Shown in pieces: positions 1 to 6,311 of a stretch of DNA of 8,367 bases (position 1 is its first letter; each line of letters starts with the position of its first letter). Made by a program: the position numbers and the translations under genes. The stretch is from the NCBI GenBank assembly GCA_902767055.1, contig CACXFX010000157.1, positions 1-8,367 of the forward strand, written 5' to 3'. The notes beneath the pieces were generated by a model, which worked only from the letters and a program-made list of their open reading frames with translations, did not search any database and was not told the DNA's origin. The stretch is from an uncultured Pseudomonadota bacterium. Lineage in GTDB: Bacteria; Pseudomonadota; Alphaproteobacteria; RF32; CAG-239.

Positions 1-474
1 AGTGCATATCATCGCACGAGCAAAGGCTCAAAAAAAGTGGAAGTTTTTAAGGGGATTGCCGTTGAGCTTGATTTGAAAAAAAAATTTAAATCAAAAACAA
101 TTGTCTTGAAAGATATGGGTATTTTTAATCGTTTTCAGAGTATGTCAAAACCCGAAAGAGTAAAGCTCGAAGATGTCAGATTTGAAAAGATGTTTGAAGT
201 TTATTCAACAGACCAGATTGAAGCGCGGTATCTTTTGACGCCGGCTTTTATGGAAAGAATTATCAAATTAAAAGACTTATATAAAGGAAAATCCGTTCAG
301 TTTTCGTTTTGGGCCGGTAAACTTTTGATTGCGATACCTACGGGCCAAGATATGTTTGAACCGTTTTCGTTTTTTAAGACAAATATGAATAAGGCGAAAA
401 TAGATATCGTTTTTGAACAGTTTTTGACAATTTTTGAGATTATTCATATCTTGAAAATAAGTAATACTTACTAA
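1..474 (+). CDS. DUF3137 domain protein, C-terminal part (5' end outside window)
   Basis: The reading frame is open from base 1 with no stop upstream, so the GTG at 37 is probably an internal codon and the gene starts left of the window. About 157 C-terminal residues are visible. The core, visible residues 54-86, contains KLEDVRFEKMFEVYSTDQIE followed by ARYLLTPAFMERI. This resembles the conserved region of DUF3137 proteins: a Leu-Glu-Asp then Phe-x-x-x-Phe stretch, a Tyr-Ser-x-Asp block and Arg-Tyr-Leu-Leu-Thr-Pro. The biochemical function of the family is not known. Members are often membrane-anchored through N-terminal hydrophobic segments, which would lie outside this window; the visible part looks soluble apart from a hydrophobic C-terminal helix. 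In many genomes the family sits next to lemA, which cannot be checked here. The gene converges on recN, with 9 bases between the stop codons and no clear shared terminator hairpin. Confidence 0.72.
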   Translation, partial: SAYHRTSKGSKKVEVFKGIAVELDLKKKFKSKTIVLKDMGIFNRFQSMSKPERVKLEDVRFEKMFEVYSTDQIEARYLLTPAFMERIIKLKDLYKGKSVQFSFWAGKLLIAIPTGQDMFEPFSFFKTNMNKAKIDIVFEQFLTIFEIIHILKISNTY

Positions 475-483
475 AGCAGTTTT

Positions 484-2151
484 TTAAGCGGTTTTGCAAA
501 TCAGTTTTTCGGCGGCGGCGCGCGCTTCGTTTGAAATGATTTCGCCGGACAACATACGTGCGATTTCTTCTTTTTTCTGCATTTCGGAGAGTTTTAAGAC
601 AGATGTTGTCGTTGTATTTTCGATTGTTTGTTTGCTGACCTTAAAATGCGTTTGGCTGAATGATGCGACCTGCGGTGAGTGTGTGACGACGAATACCTGT
701 ATGCCTTGAGCCAACTTGAAAAGGCGACTGCCGACGGCTTCGGCCGCCGCACCGCTGAGGCCGGCGTCAATTTCATCAAAAATCAGCGTTTCAATCGCGC
801 CTTTTAATGCAAGATTGACTTTGATGGCAAGCATAAAACGTGCCAATTCGCCGCCCGAAACGATTTTGTTTAAAGCCCCGAAATTTGTATCTGTATTGGT
901 CGAAACTTCAAACAAAACGTTATCAAAACCTTTGTTTGAAAAAAGGTTGTCATTTGTTTTTGTGACGGTGGCACGAAAAGAGGCTTTTTCCATTTTTAAG
1001 AATTTTAATTCTGAAATGATTTTGGCGCTTAAATCTTCTGCGGCTTTTAGGCGGCAGTTGTGTAAAATTTCGGCCTTTGAGATATAATCTCTTTTTAATG
1101 TTTCGCTTTGTCGGCCAAGTTTTGCCAATTCATCACCGTTTTTTTCAATCAAGTTTAAATCGGCGGTAATTTTTTCTAAAACGCTTTGTAAATCATCAAT
1201 ATTGCACCGGTGTTTGCGCGCCAAGTCTTTTAAGGTAAAAAGGCGTTCTTCAAGTGTATTGATTTGATTTTGATCATAAGAAATATTTGCTGAGGCCGCC
1301 TCAATTTGGGATGTTGCCTCATCAAGCTCGATAAGCGCCGTATCCAATGCCTGACAAAGGTTGTCAAATTTACCATCGGCAAGGTGATTGGCTTTATCAA
1401 GGGCGGTTATGGCGTGGCGGATATTATTGGCGAGCCCCTGGCCTTGAAGCGCCTGATAGGCCGTCTGAAGGTTTTCTAAAATTTTTTCAGAAGCCATCAT
1501 TTCACGGCGTTTTTTATTTAGAATATCCTCTTCACCTTTTTTCGGGCAGACGGCTTCAAGCTCTGAGAGATAATGCTTTAAGGTTTCTTCCTGCAAAAGG
1601 GCGTTTTGGTAAGCACTTGAAATTTCATTTAATTTTTTTTGTATGGTTTGATAAGCCTCATATGCTTGACGAACATCTTGAAGCTCTTTTTGATAGCCGC
1701 CGAAAGCATCCAAAAAATCAATATGTGTTGAAGAGTTTAACAAGCCCTGATTGTCAAATTGGCCGTTGATTTCGACAAGATAAGCCGACAATTGTTTTAA
1801 AAGTTTTAAGCCGATCGGTTGGTCGCATATGAAAATTTTACTTTTTCCGTCGGATGATAATGTGCGGCGGATAATGATTTCATCATCAATTTCAAGCTCA
1901 TTTTCATCACAAATCGTGTAAAAAGGGGAGGATTTGTCCGATATTTCAAAAGTCGCCGTCACGCAAAGTTTATCGGCGCCTTTTTTAATGAGGTTTGTGT
2001 CTGCTCTTGAACCCAAAACAAAACCGAGGCTGTCAAGTAAAATTGATTTGCCGGCGCCGGTTTCACCCGAAAACACCGTTAAGCCTTTTGAAAAATCAAG
2101 TTCTAATTTTTCAATCAAAACGACATTGTTAATCAAAAGGCGGGTCAGCAT
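484..2151 (-). CDS. recN: DNA repair protein RecN
   Basis: SMC-like ATPase of recombinational double-strand break repair, thought to tether or align broken DNA ends with RecA in the cytoplasm. The 555-residue length is normal for the family. Visible motifs: Walker A GETGAGKS at residues 29-36; the RecN-type GQFDNQGLL motif at 130-138 (GQHxxQxLL in many relatives); a central region of about residues 150-370 rich in Glu, Lys, Leu and Ala, fitting the two antiparallel coiled-coil arms; the ABC signature VSGGELAR at 431-438; Walker B TLIFDEIDAGLSG at 455-467; and the switch histidine in VVTHSPQVA (His491). All catalytic elements are present, so the protein should be active. It is the last gene of the lpxC-bamD-recN operon, 7 bases after the bamD stop. 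No good Shine-Dalgarno precedes its ATG (the preceding bases are AAAGTAAAAAACCG), so translation may depend on coupling to bamD. I see no LexA-type operator here; SOS control, if any, would act elsewhere. Confidence 0.97.
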   Translation of the reverse strand: MLTRLLINNVVLIEKLELDFSKGLTVFSGETGAGKSILLDSLGFVLGSRADTNLIKKGADKLCVTATFEISDKSSPFYTICDENELEIDDEIIIRRTLSSDGKSKIFICDQPIGLKLLKQLSAYLVEINGQFDNQGLLNSSTHIDFLDAFGGYQKELQDVRQAYEAYQTIQKKLNEISSAYQNALLQEETLKHYLSELEAVCPKKGEEDILNKKRREMMASEKILENLQTAYQALQGQGLANNIRHAITALDKANHLADGKFDNLCQALDTALIELDEATSQIEAASANISYDQNQINTLEERLFTLKDLARKHRCNIDDLQSVLEKITADLNLIEKNGDELAKLGRQSETLKRDYISKAEILHNCRLKAAEDLSAKIISELKFLKMEKASFRATVTKTNDNLFSNKGFDNVLFEVSTNTDTNFGALNKIVSGGELARFMLAIKVNLALKGAIETLIFDEIDAGLSGAAAEAVGSRLFKLAQGIQVFVVTHSPQVASFSQTHFKVSKQTIENTTTTSVLKLSEMQKKEEIARMLSGEIISNEARAAAEKLICKTA

Positions 2152-2158
2152 CGGTTTT

Positions 2159-2890
2159 TTACTTTACCAATTTTTGGGCTTTTGTATTCCACGAGCTTTC
2201 AGGGTAATTATAATTTAAGACTTTGGCGGCACGTTTTGCCTCGTCATTTAAGCCTAAAATGGTGTAAATTTCGGTTTCGCGGTAAAGTGCTTCTTCAATA
2301 TGAACGGTTGTTTGATATTTTTTGACCACTTCATCAAAGCGATTGAGTGCCGAAAGGTAATTTTTTTGCTTTAAGTAAAAGCGGCCGACATCCATCTCGT
2401 GCGCAGCTTCGTGTTCGAGCGCCAAATTCATTTTGGCTTTGGCGTCTTTGGCGTATTCGCTGTCGCCGAAAAGTAAAACAACGGCGTTTAAAGCGTCATA
2501 GGCATTTTTGGCCGCTGTTTGATCTTTATCCGACGGATTGATTTGGTCATACCAGCATATCGCGCGCAAATAATAAGCGTAAGCAATATCTTTGTTGCCG
2601 GGGTGATATTTGATAAAACGATCCAAACTCATCAGGGCGTCATCGTATTTGCCTTCTTTATAATAAGCGTAAGCGCCCATTAATTTTGATTTGACCGCCC
2701 ATTTGGAATAAGGATGCTCGATTTCGACTTTTTCAAAATACTGAGCTGCCTTTTCGTACTGTGTTTTGGTCAAACGGCGATGGGCTTTGGTATAAAGCTC
2801 TTCGGCAGATAACATGCTTGTATCTTCTTTTTTGGCTGCGCAAGCGCCTAAAATAAGTACGGCAGATAAAATGCTTAAAAATTTTTTCAT
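2159..2890 (-). CDS. bamD: outer membrane assembly lipoprotein BamD
   Basis: Essential lipoprotein of the BAM complex, which folds and inserts beta-barrel proteins into the outer membrane; it sits on the periplasmic face of that membrane. The 243 residues match the family length (about 245 in E. coli). The N-terminus is a lipoprotein signal: Lys2-Lys3, a hydrophobic stretch, then lipobox L14-G15-A16-C17, with Cys17 the expected lipidated residue. Position +2 is Ala, compatible with Lol sorting to the outer membrane. The rest consists of TPR-like helix pairs at roughly residues 29-62, 66-99, 103-140, 160-192 and 197-230. Recognisable BamD phrases are EHPYSKWA (58-65), the LDRFIKYHPGNKDIAYAYYL stretch (89-108), HEMDVGRFYLK (164-174) and NYPESSWN (228-235). 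The ATG lies 3 bases past the lpxC stop, with its ribosome site inside lpxC. The order lpxC-bamD-recN is known from alphaproteobacteria. Confidence 0.95.
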   Translation of the reverse strand: MKKFLSILSAVLILGACAAKKEDTSMLSAEELYTKAHRRLTKTQYEKAAQYFEKVEIEHPYSKWAVKSKLMGAYAYYKEGKYDDALMSLDRFIKYHPGNKDIAYAYYLRAICWYDQINPSDKDQTAAKNAYDALNAVVLLFGDSEYAKDAKAKMNLALEHEAAHEMDVGRFYLKQKNYLSALNRFDEVVKKYQTTVHIEEALYRETEIYTILGLNDEAKRAAKVLNYNYPESSWNTKAQKLVK

Positions 2891-2893
2891 GTT

Positions 2894-3742
2894 TTAATCC
2901 TCTAAAATCTCATAATTTTCAGGGTTTGCAAATAATTTTTTTAAGACCTCGTTGTTGTGAAAATGGCCGGTGCGATAAGCTTTTATATCAGCCAAAATAC
3001 GGTATCCCGATGTAAACATATCACCGATAAGGTCTAAAACCTTGTGGTTGACGCACTCATTTTGAACGCGAAAACCTTCAGGGTTTAAGATTTTTTCGCC
3101 ATCCAAGACGACGGCATTGTCAAGGCTTCCGCCTTTAATCAAGCCATGCGCGCGCAGATAATCGATTTGATATTTTTCGCAAAATGTGCGCGCCGGTGCG
3201 ATTTGGTCAGCAAAAATCTCCGGTGTAATGTCGCTGTCAAAAATTTGCGTGCCGACAATTTTGGAAGCAAATTCAATCTTAAAATATATGTGCGAAGCGT
3301 CGCTTTTTGGAGGGTTGAGCTCGATAAAATTGCCTTTATCATCCTCAAAGCGCACATTTTTTGTGACTTTTAATGTTTTTCGCGGGGCGTTTTGCGGGGT
3401 AAGTTTTGCTTTGTTTAGGTTTTCAAGTAAAATTTCGGCACTGCCGTCCATAATCGGGAGTTCCGGATTTGAAATGCTGATAATGGTGTTGTCGACGCCT
3501 GTTATATAAAGTGCGGCCATTAAATGTTCTATTGTGCTGACTGTGGCACCGTCTTTTTTTAAGCACGTGCAGTTTAAGGTATCACCGACATTTGAATAGA
3601 GTGCACTTATTTGCGTATTATCCTTTTCAAAGACGATACCCGTATTTTCTTTTGCGGGGTTTAAGACAATGACGGACGGTAAACCGCTGTGAAGTCCGAT
3701 GCCTTTTAATTCAATTGGTTTTTCAAATGTTTGTTGTTTCAT
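2894..3742 (-). CDS. lpxC: UDP-3-O-acyl-N-acetylglucosamine deacetylase LpxC
   Basis: Zinc-dependent cytoplasmic deacetylase that removes the acetyl group from UDP-3-O-acyl-GlcNAc, the committed step of lipid A synthesis. All key residues are visible: the zinc ligands His73 (in STIEHLMAAL), His233 and Asp237 (in NHKVLDLIGDM), catalytic Glu72, and the general-acid His260 in TGHFHNNEVL. Family phrases IELKGIGLHSG (10-20), PIMDGSA (96-102), APARTFC (182-188) and the GGSLDNAVV block (204-212) are intact. At 282 residues it is shorter than the E. coli enzyme (305). The difference is at the C-terminus: only 22 residues follow His260, so the long tail used by FtsH for regulated degradation in E. coli appears to be missing. 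It is the first protein gene of the lpxC-bamD-recN operon. Upstream, only about 25 bases separate the ATG from the end of rnpB, with a weak AGG eight bases before the ATG as the only ribosome site. Presence of LpxC implies a lipopolysaccharide outer membrane. Confidence 0.97.
   Translation of the reverse strand: MKQQTFEKPIELKGIGLHSGLPSVIVLNPAKENTGIVFEKDNTQISALYSNVGDTLNCTCLKKDGATVSTIEHLMAALYITGVDNTIISISNPELPIMDGSAEILLENLNKAKLTPQNAPRKTLKVTKNVRFEDDKGNFIELNPPKSDASHIYFKIEFASKIVGTQIFDSDITPEIFADQIAPARTFCEKYQIDYLRAHGLIKGGSLDNAVVLDGEKILNPEGFRVQNECVNHKVLDLIGDMFTSGYRILADIKAYRTGHFHNNEVLKKLFANPENYEILED
2899..2902 (-). promoter_or_regulatory. bamD ribosome binding site inside the lpxC 3' end
   Basis: On the minus strand the last codons of lpxC read GAG GAT TAA (Glu-Asp-stop). 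The GAGG is also the Shine-Dalgarno of bamD, 8 bases before its ATG. This overlap suggests that ribosomes finishing lpxC help initiate bamD, coupling the two products. Confidence 0.7.
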
Positions 3743-3759
3743 CTGTTTTGCCTGTTAAC

Positions 3760-3766
3760 AAAAAAA
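3760..3766 (-). terminator. T7 tract at the 3' end of rnpB (possible weak terminator)
   Basis: On the minus strand the P1 helix of RNase P RNA ends in ACCC, then AG, then seven T residues. A U-tract directly after a helix could cause termination. However, the 5' half of P1 lies almost 390 bases upstream, so this is not a local hairpin, and I see no other stem next to the tract. Termination may therefore be partial and let polymerase continue into lpxC, whose ATG is 17 bases further on. Confidence 0.35.
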
Positions 3767-3767
3767 C

Positions 3768-4159
3768 TGGGTGACCTGTAAGCCGGGTTTTGTACATATC
3801 ATTGCTTTATCAAAAGACAAAGTTAATACCGACAGCCATTCATCTCACCAAGCCGTTGCCGGCTTGCTCTTGCGACCTACCCTTGGACGAAGTGGAAACA
3901 CTCCGTCAGGAAAATCCTGATACACCGAGTTTGGTCTTACATCAGATAGGGCTTGCCTTGACCCTCACCGTTACCGGATCGGCGGTGGGCTCTTACCCCG
4001 CCTTTTCAACCTTACCAAAGCATGCCTTGGCGGTAATTTTCTGTGGCGCTCTCCCTCGGATCTCTCCGGCCGGACGTTATCCGGTATCTTGTTTCCATGA
4101 AGCCCGGACTTTCCTCACTTTTAGATTTTACTTTCCAAAGCGCGACTGTCCGGCCACCC
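3768..4159 (-). ncRNA. rnpB: RNase P RNA (type A, catalytic RNA subunit)
   Basis: Catalytic RNA that trims the 5' leader from precursor tRNAs, acting with the protein RnpA. On the minus strand, conserved region I reads GAGGAAAGTCCGGGCT (4101-4116). The region with GGTAAGAGCC and CCACCGCC resembles conserved regions II-III. The AGATGAATGGCTGTC block is at 3831-3845, and the 3' end has ACAAAACCCGGCTTACAG. Pairings support the ends: P1 is an 8-base helix of GGGTGGCC (4152-4159) with GGTCACCC (3769-3776), and P2 pairs 4144-4150 with 3831-3837. The roughly 390-base length is normal for a bacterial A-type RNA, with a compact P3 region. The 5' end at about 4159 fits the start predicted by the promoter at 4167-4195. 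The 3' end is placed just past P1 and could be off by a few bases. The open reading frame across this stretch on the other strand (3790-4254) is a by-product of the RNA gene. Confidence 0.95.
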
Positions 4160-4166
4160 GAAAAGT

Positions 4167-4195
4167 AATCTACACAAAATTCATATCAAATGCAA
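4167..4195 (-). promoter_or_regulatory. rnpB promoter (sigma-70-like)
   Basis: On the minus strand there is a -35 TTGCAT (4190-4195), a 17-base spacer and a -10 TAGATT (4167-4172). The expected start, 7-8 bases downstream, falls at 4159-4160, exactly where the P1 helix of the RNA begins. That agreement is the main reason to believe it. The -35 matches TTGACA only in TTG, but the same CTTGCA form occurs before prfC. Confidence 0.65.
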
Positions 4196-4219
4196 GGTTT
4201 TTTTATTCTAAATGCAAGG
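4188..4219 (-). repeat. Two direct copies of CCTTGCATTT upstream of rnpB
   Basis: The minus strand holds two identical 10-base copies, CCTTGCATTT, at 4210-4219 and 4188-4197, offset by 22 bases (about two helical turns). The downstream copy contains the proposed rnpB -35. The upstream copy could be a duplicated promoter element or a regulator half-site, but no good -10 lies 17 bases from it. It also sits between the divergent starts of rnpB and the gene at 4293. Confidence 0.55.
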
Positions 4220-4225
4220 GTGTTA

Positions 4226-4255
4226 ATGATATTTTAATCAATTTAAGTCTATGAT
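4226..4255 (+). promoter_or_regulatory. Candidate promoter of the outer-membrane protein gene
   Basis: TATGAT at 4250-4255 matches TATAAT in five of six positions. ATGATA (4226-4231), 18 bases upstream, is a passable -35. Transcription would start near 4262, giving a leader of about 30 bases before the ATG at 4293. An alternative -10, TATACT at 4273-4278, sits almost on the ribosome site and is less likely. The region is AT-rich, so chance matches are expected. Confidence 0.35.
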
Positions 4256-4278
4256 GGTTTCAGAATCAAATTTATACT

Positions 4279-4284
4279 AAGGAG
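4279..4284 (+). promoter_or_regulatory. Ribosome binding site of the outer-membrane protein gene
   Basis: AAGGAG lies 8 bases before the ATG at 4293. This strong site fixes the start and fits a highly expressed envelope protein. Confidence 0.8.
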
Positions 4285-4292
4285 ATTTTTTT

Positions 4293-4877
4293 ATGAAGAA
4301 ATTACTTTTGGGTGCATCGTTTGTTGTTTTGTTCGGTGCAATGGCTTCAACAGCAAACGCCGAGTGCGACGGTATTTATGCCGCTTTTCGTGGTGGTATG
4401 ACGCAGCATGACGGCACGGCAGACGGCGGCAAACTCGATGATTGGCGCTTGATGCTCAGCGGTGCTTTGGGATATCGCTATGAATATTTCAGAGCAGAAG
4501 TTGAGTATGTTTGGCGTAAATTTGCAAAAGATGACAAGCTTTATGCAGGAACAAATGATTTGAAGTTCAGAACACGTTCTTATATGTTCAACGTTTATTA
4601 TGACGTATTGCCCTACAATTGGTGGACACCGTATGTCGGTGGCGGTCTCGGTTGGACAAAGATGAAATATTCTGATATTGATATAACAGCTTCAGGCACG
4701 AGTACAGGTGAAAGAGTTACGAAATTTACCTGGTCTTTGGGCGGCGGTTTATCGCTTAAAGTCACCAACCGCTTTAACGTTGATGCCGGTTATCGTTACT
4801 ACGATATGGGTAAGTTGAAGAACAAAGAAGATATTAAAGCTCATGAGGTTTATGCCGGTTTGCGCTATGTCTTCTAA
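4293..4877 (+). CDS. Small outer-membrane beta-barrel protein (porin-like / surface antigen-like)
   Basis: A 194-residue exported protein. The signal peptide is clear: Lys2-Lys3, a hydrophobic core at residues 4-18, and a likely signal peptidase I site after Ala21-Asn22-Ala23, leaving about 171 mature residues. The mature part alternates polar and aromatic/aliphatic residues in short stretches, for example WRLMLSGALGYRYEYF, RAEVEYVWRKF, YMFNVYYDVL, WTPYVGGGLGWTKMKY, FTWSLGGGLSLKV, FNVDAGYRYYDMG and EVYAGLRYVF. It ends in Phe, the usual C-terminal signal read by the BAM complex. Size and pattern fit an eight-stranded barrel of the OmpA-like or rickettsial surface-antigen type. There is no OmpA peptidoglycan-binding domain. 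The exact role (adhesion, structure, small-solute passage) cannot be told from sequence. The single mature cysteine, Cys25, is two residues after the predicted cleavage site, but no lipobox surrounds it. The gene is flanked by its own leader and a strong terminator and faces away from rnpB. Confidence 0.85.
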   Translation: MKKLLLGASFVVLFGAMASTANAECDGIYAAFRGGMTQHDGTADGGKLDDWRLMLSGALGYRYEYFRAEVEYVWRKFAKDDKLYAGTNDLKFRTRSYMFNVYYDVLPYNWWTPYVGGGLGWTKMKYSDIDITASGTSTGERVTKFTWSLGGGLSLKVTNRFNVDAGYRYYDMGKLKNKEDIKAHEVYAGLRYVF

Positions 4878-4884
4878 AAAAGTG

Positions 4885-4896
4885 TGAATGCATTCA
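4885..4896. repeat. 12-base perfect palindrome TGAATGCATTCA
   Basis: It lies between the stop of the barrel-protein gene and the terminator stem, whose first base it shares. It could be a dyad operator or simply extend the 3' structure of the messenger RNA. No copy was noticed elsewhere in the window. Confidence 0.4.
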
Positions 4897-4927
4897 AAGA
4901 GAGTCTTTAAAAGGCTCTCTTTTTTTT
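4896..4927 (+). terminator. Intrinsic terminator after the barrel-protein gene
   Basis: The stem is AAAGAGAGTC (4896-4905) with GGCTCTCTTT (4913-4922): ten pairs, one of them G-U. The loop is seven bases, TTTAAAA, and the T run covers 4920-4927. This is a textbook rho-independent terminator on the plus strand, placed 18 bases after the stop at 4877. Confidence 0.9.
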
Positions 4928-4942
4928 CTAAATTAATAAAAA

Positions 4943-4948
4943 AAGGAG
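4943..4948 (+). promoter_or_regulatory. glmM ribosome binding site (decides the start)
   Basis: AAGGAG ends one base before the ATG at 4950, too close for initiation, but 7 bases before the ATG at 4956. The second ATG gives the usual family start MANRLFGTDGVRG, so 4956 is preferred. Confidence 0.8.
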
Positions 4949-4955
4949 AATGAAT

Positions 4956-6305
4956 ATGGCAAACAGACTTTTCGGAACGGACGGAGTCAGAGGGGTGGCA
5001 AATGCTTTTCCGATGACGATTGAATTTGCGGTTCGCTTAGCACAGGTTTTGAGCCGTTTGGTATGTGTTGAGAAAAAACGTGTGGCTATTGCCAAAGATA
5101 CGCGTGTGTCAAGTTATATGCTTGAGGCGGCACTGACGGCCGGATTTACTTCTATGGGGGTTGATGTTATTAAAATGCGTGTGGCGCCGACGCCTGTGAT
5201 CACTTCGCAAATACAAGATTTAGATGTGGATATGGGCCTGATGATTACGGCTTCGCATAATCCGTATCGTGATAACGGTATTAAGCTTATAGATGCTTAC
5301 GGTAACAAATTTTCGGATGCGTGGAATGAAAAAGTTGAAGCGATGCTTATCTCAGATGAAAAGTTTGTTGCTTCAATCGATGCTGTCGGAAAAGTTTATA
5401 AAGACAAGACGTCCGTTCCGACTTATATCGACAATGTTTTAAGAATTGCCCCAAATGATGAGGCCTTAAAAGGGCTTCGTTTGGTTATCGACTGCGCCAA
5501 TGGTGCTTTTTCAAAATTTATGCCGCAGATTTTTAAGACTTTGGGCGCCGGTATCATTGTTTTATCAAATGAGCCGAACGGGTATAATATCAATGAAAAT
5601 TGCGGTTCTCAGCACAGTGAAAACTTGGAAAAAACGGTTTTGCAATCGCATGCGCATTTAGGCATTGCCGTTGACGGCGATGGTGACAGATTGGTTGTGG
5701 TTGATGACAAAGGTGAGCGTATTGACGGGGATCAGATTATTGCCTTTTTGGCGGAGTATTTATATAAACACAACAACTTAAAAGGTGATGCGGTTGTGGC
5801 GACCGTTTGGTCAAATACGGGGCTGGAAAAATATTTACATGAGCGCGGTATCAGCTTTTATCGCACGCCGGTCGGTGAGCGTTATGTGATTGAAACAATG
5901 CGTCAGGTCGGGGCATCTTTGGGCGGTGAAGAATCGGGGCACATTGTTTTGCTTGATTATGCCCGTACGGGTGATGCTTTGATTGCGGCAGTGATTTTTT
6001 GTTTGGCACTTGTTGAGGACGGGCGAAAATCAAGCGAAATTTTTCCGCTGTTTAAAAAATATCCTTGCAAAATAACGAACGTTCGTTTTGACAACCGTGA
6101 TGATATGGCGGGGGCTTTTGATGCCGCGGATGTTCAGGCCGTCATACGGCAAATGCAGGAAAAAGTAAAAGGGTCCGGCACGGTGATTGTGCGAAAATCA
6201 GGCACCGAGCCGATCATTAAAGTGCGTGTTGAGGCCGAGACAGATGCGCTTTGTTATGCCGTTAATGTTAAAATTGTTGAAACAATTGAAAAATATAAAG
6301 GATGA
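4956..6305 (+). CDS. glmM: phosphoglucosamine mutase GlmM
   Basis: Cytoplasmic enzyme converting glucosamine-6-phosphate to glucosamine-1-phosphate, on the route to UDP-GlcNAc for peptidoglycan and lipid A. From the chosen start it has 449 residues, typical of the family (about 445). All four alpha-D-phosphohexomutase signatures are present: the N-terminal FGTDGVRG (6-13), the active-site serine in TASHNP (Ser100, phosphorylated in the working enzyme), the metal loop DGDGDR (240-245, Asp240/242/244 as Mg2+ ligands), the sugar-binding EESGH (325-329), and the phosphate-binding RKSGTEP (413-419). An alternative ATG six bases upstream would add Met-Asn but is too near the ribosome site. The gene follows a strong terminator with only about 15 bases of spacer, and a small membrane-protein gene starts 6 bases past its stop. 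Its product ultimately supplies the UDP-GlcNAc used upstream of LpxC, encoded in this same window on the other strand. Confidence 0.97.
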   Translation: MANRLFGTDGVRGVANAFPMTIEFAVRLAQVLSRLVCVEKKRVAIAKDTRVSSYMLEAALTAGFTSMGVDVIKMRVAPTPVITSQIQDLDVDMGLMITASHNPYRDNGIKLIDAYGNKFSDAWNEKVEAMLISDEKFVASIDAVGKVYKDKTSVPTYIDNVLRIAPNDEALKGLRLVIDCANGAFSKFMPQIFKTLGAGIIVLSNEPNGYNINENCGSQHSENLEKTVLQSHAHLGIAVDGDGDRLVVVDDKGERIDGDQIIAFLAEYLYKHNNLKGDAVVATVWSNTGLEKYLHERGISFYRTPVGERYVIETMRQVGASLGGEESGHIVLLDYARTGDALIAAVIFCLALVEDGRKSSEIFPLFKKYPCKITNVRFDNRDDMAGAFDAADVQAVIRQMQEKVKGSGTVIVRKSGTEPIIKVRVEAETDALCYAVNVKIVETIEKYKG

Positions 6306-6311
6306 TATAAA

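Noticed and set aside
37..39. GTG as the start codon of the first gene
   Set aside because: The frame is open back to base 1, and the residues before the GTG read as continuous protein. There is no ribosome site before it, and DUF3137 proteins are normally longer than the 145 residues it would give.
466..500. Shared terminator between the convergent DUF3137 and recN genes
   Set aside because: There are T runs (GTTTTTTAAGCGGTTTTG), but the repeated elements are direct rather than inverted and no stable stem can be drawn.
716..1769. Open frames of 123 and 140 codons on the plus strand within recN
   Set aside because: Both are shadows of recN, which is complete and carries all its ATPase motifs on the minus strand.
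3790..4254. 154-codon open frame on the plus strand
   Set aside because: It lies antisense across the RNase P RNA gene, whose conserved regions and P1/P2 pairings explain the sequence. The translation has no recognisable domain.
4950..4952. First ATG as the glmM start
   Set aside because: Only one base separates it from the Shine-Dalgarno. The ATG at 4956 has proper spacing and gives the usual GlmM N-terminus.
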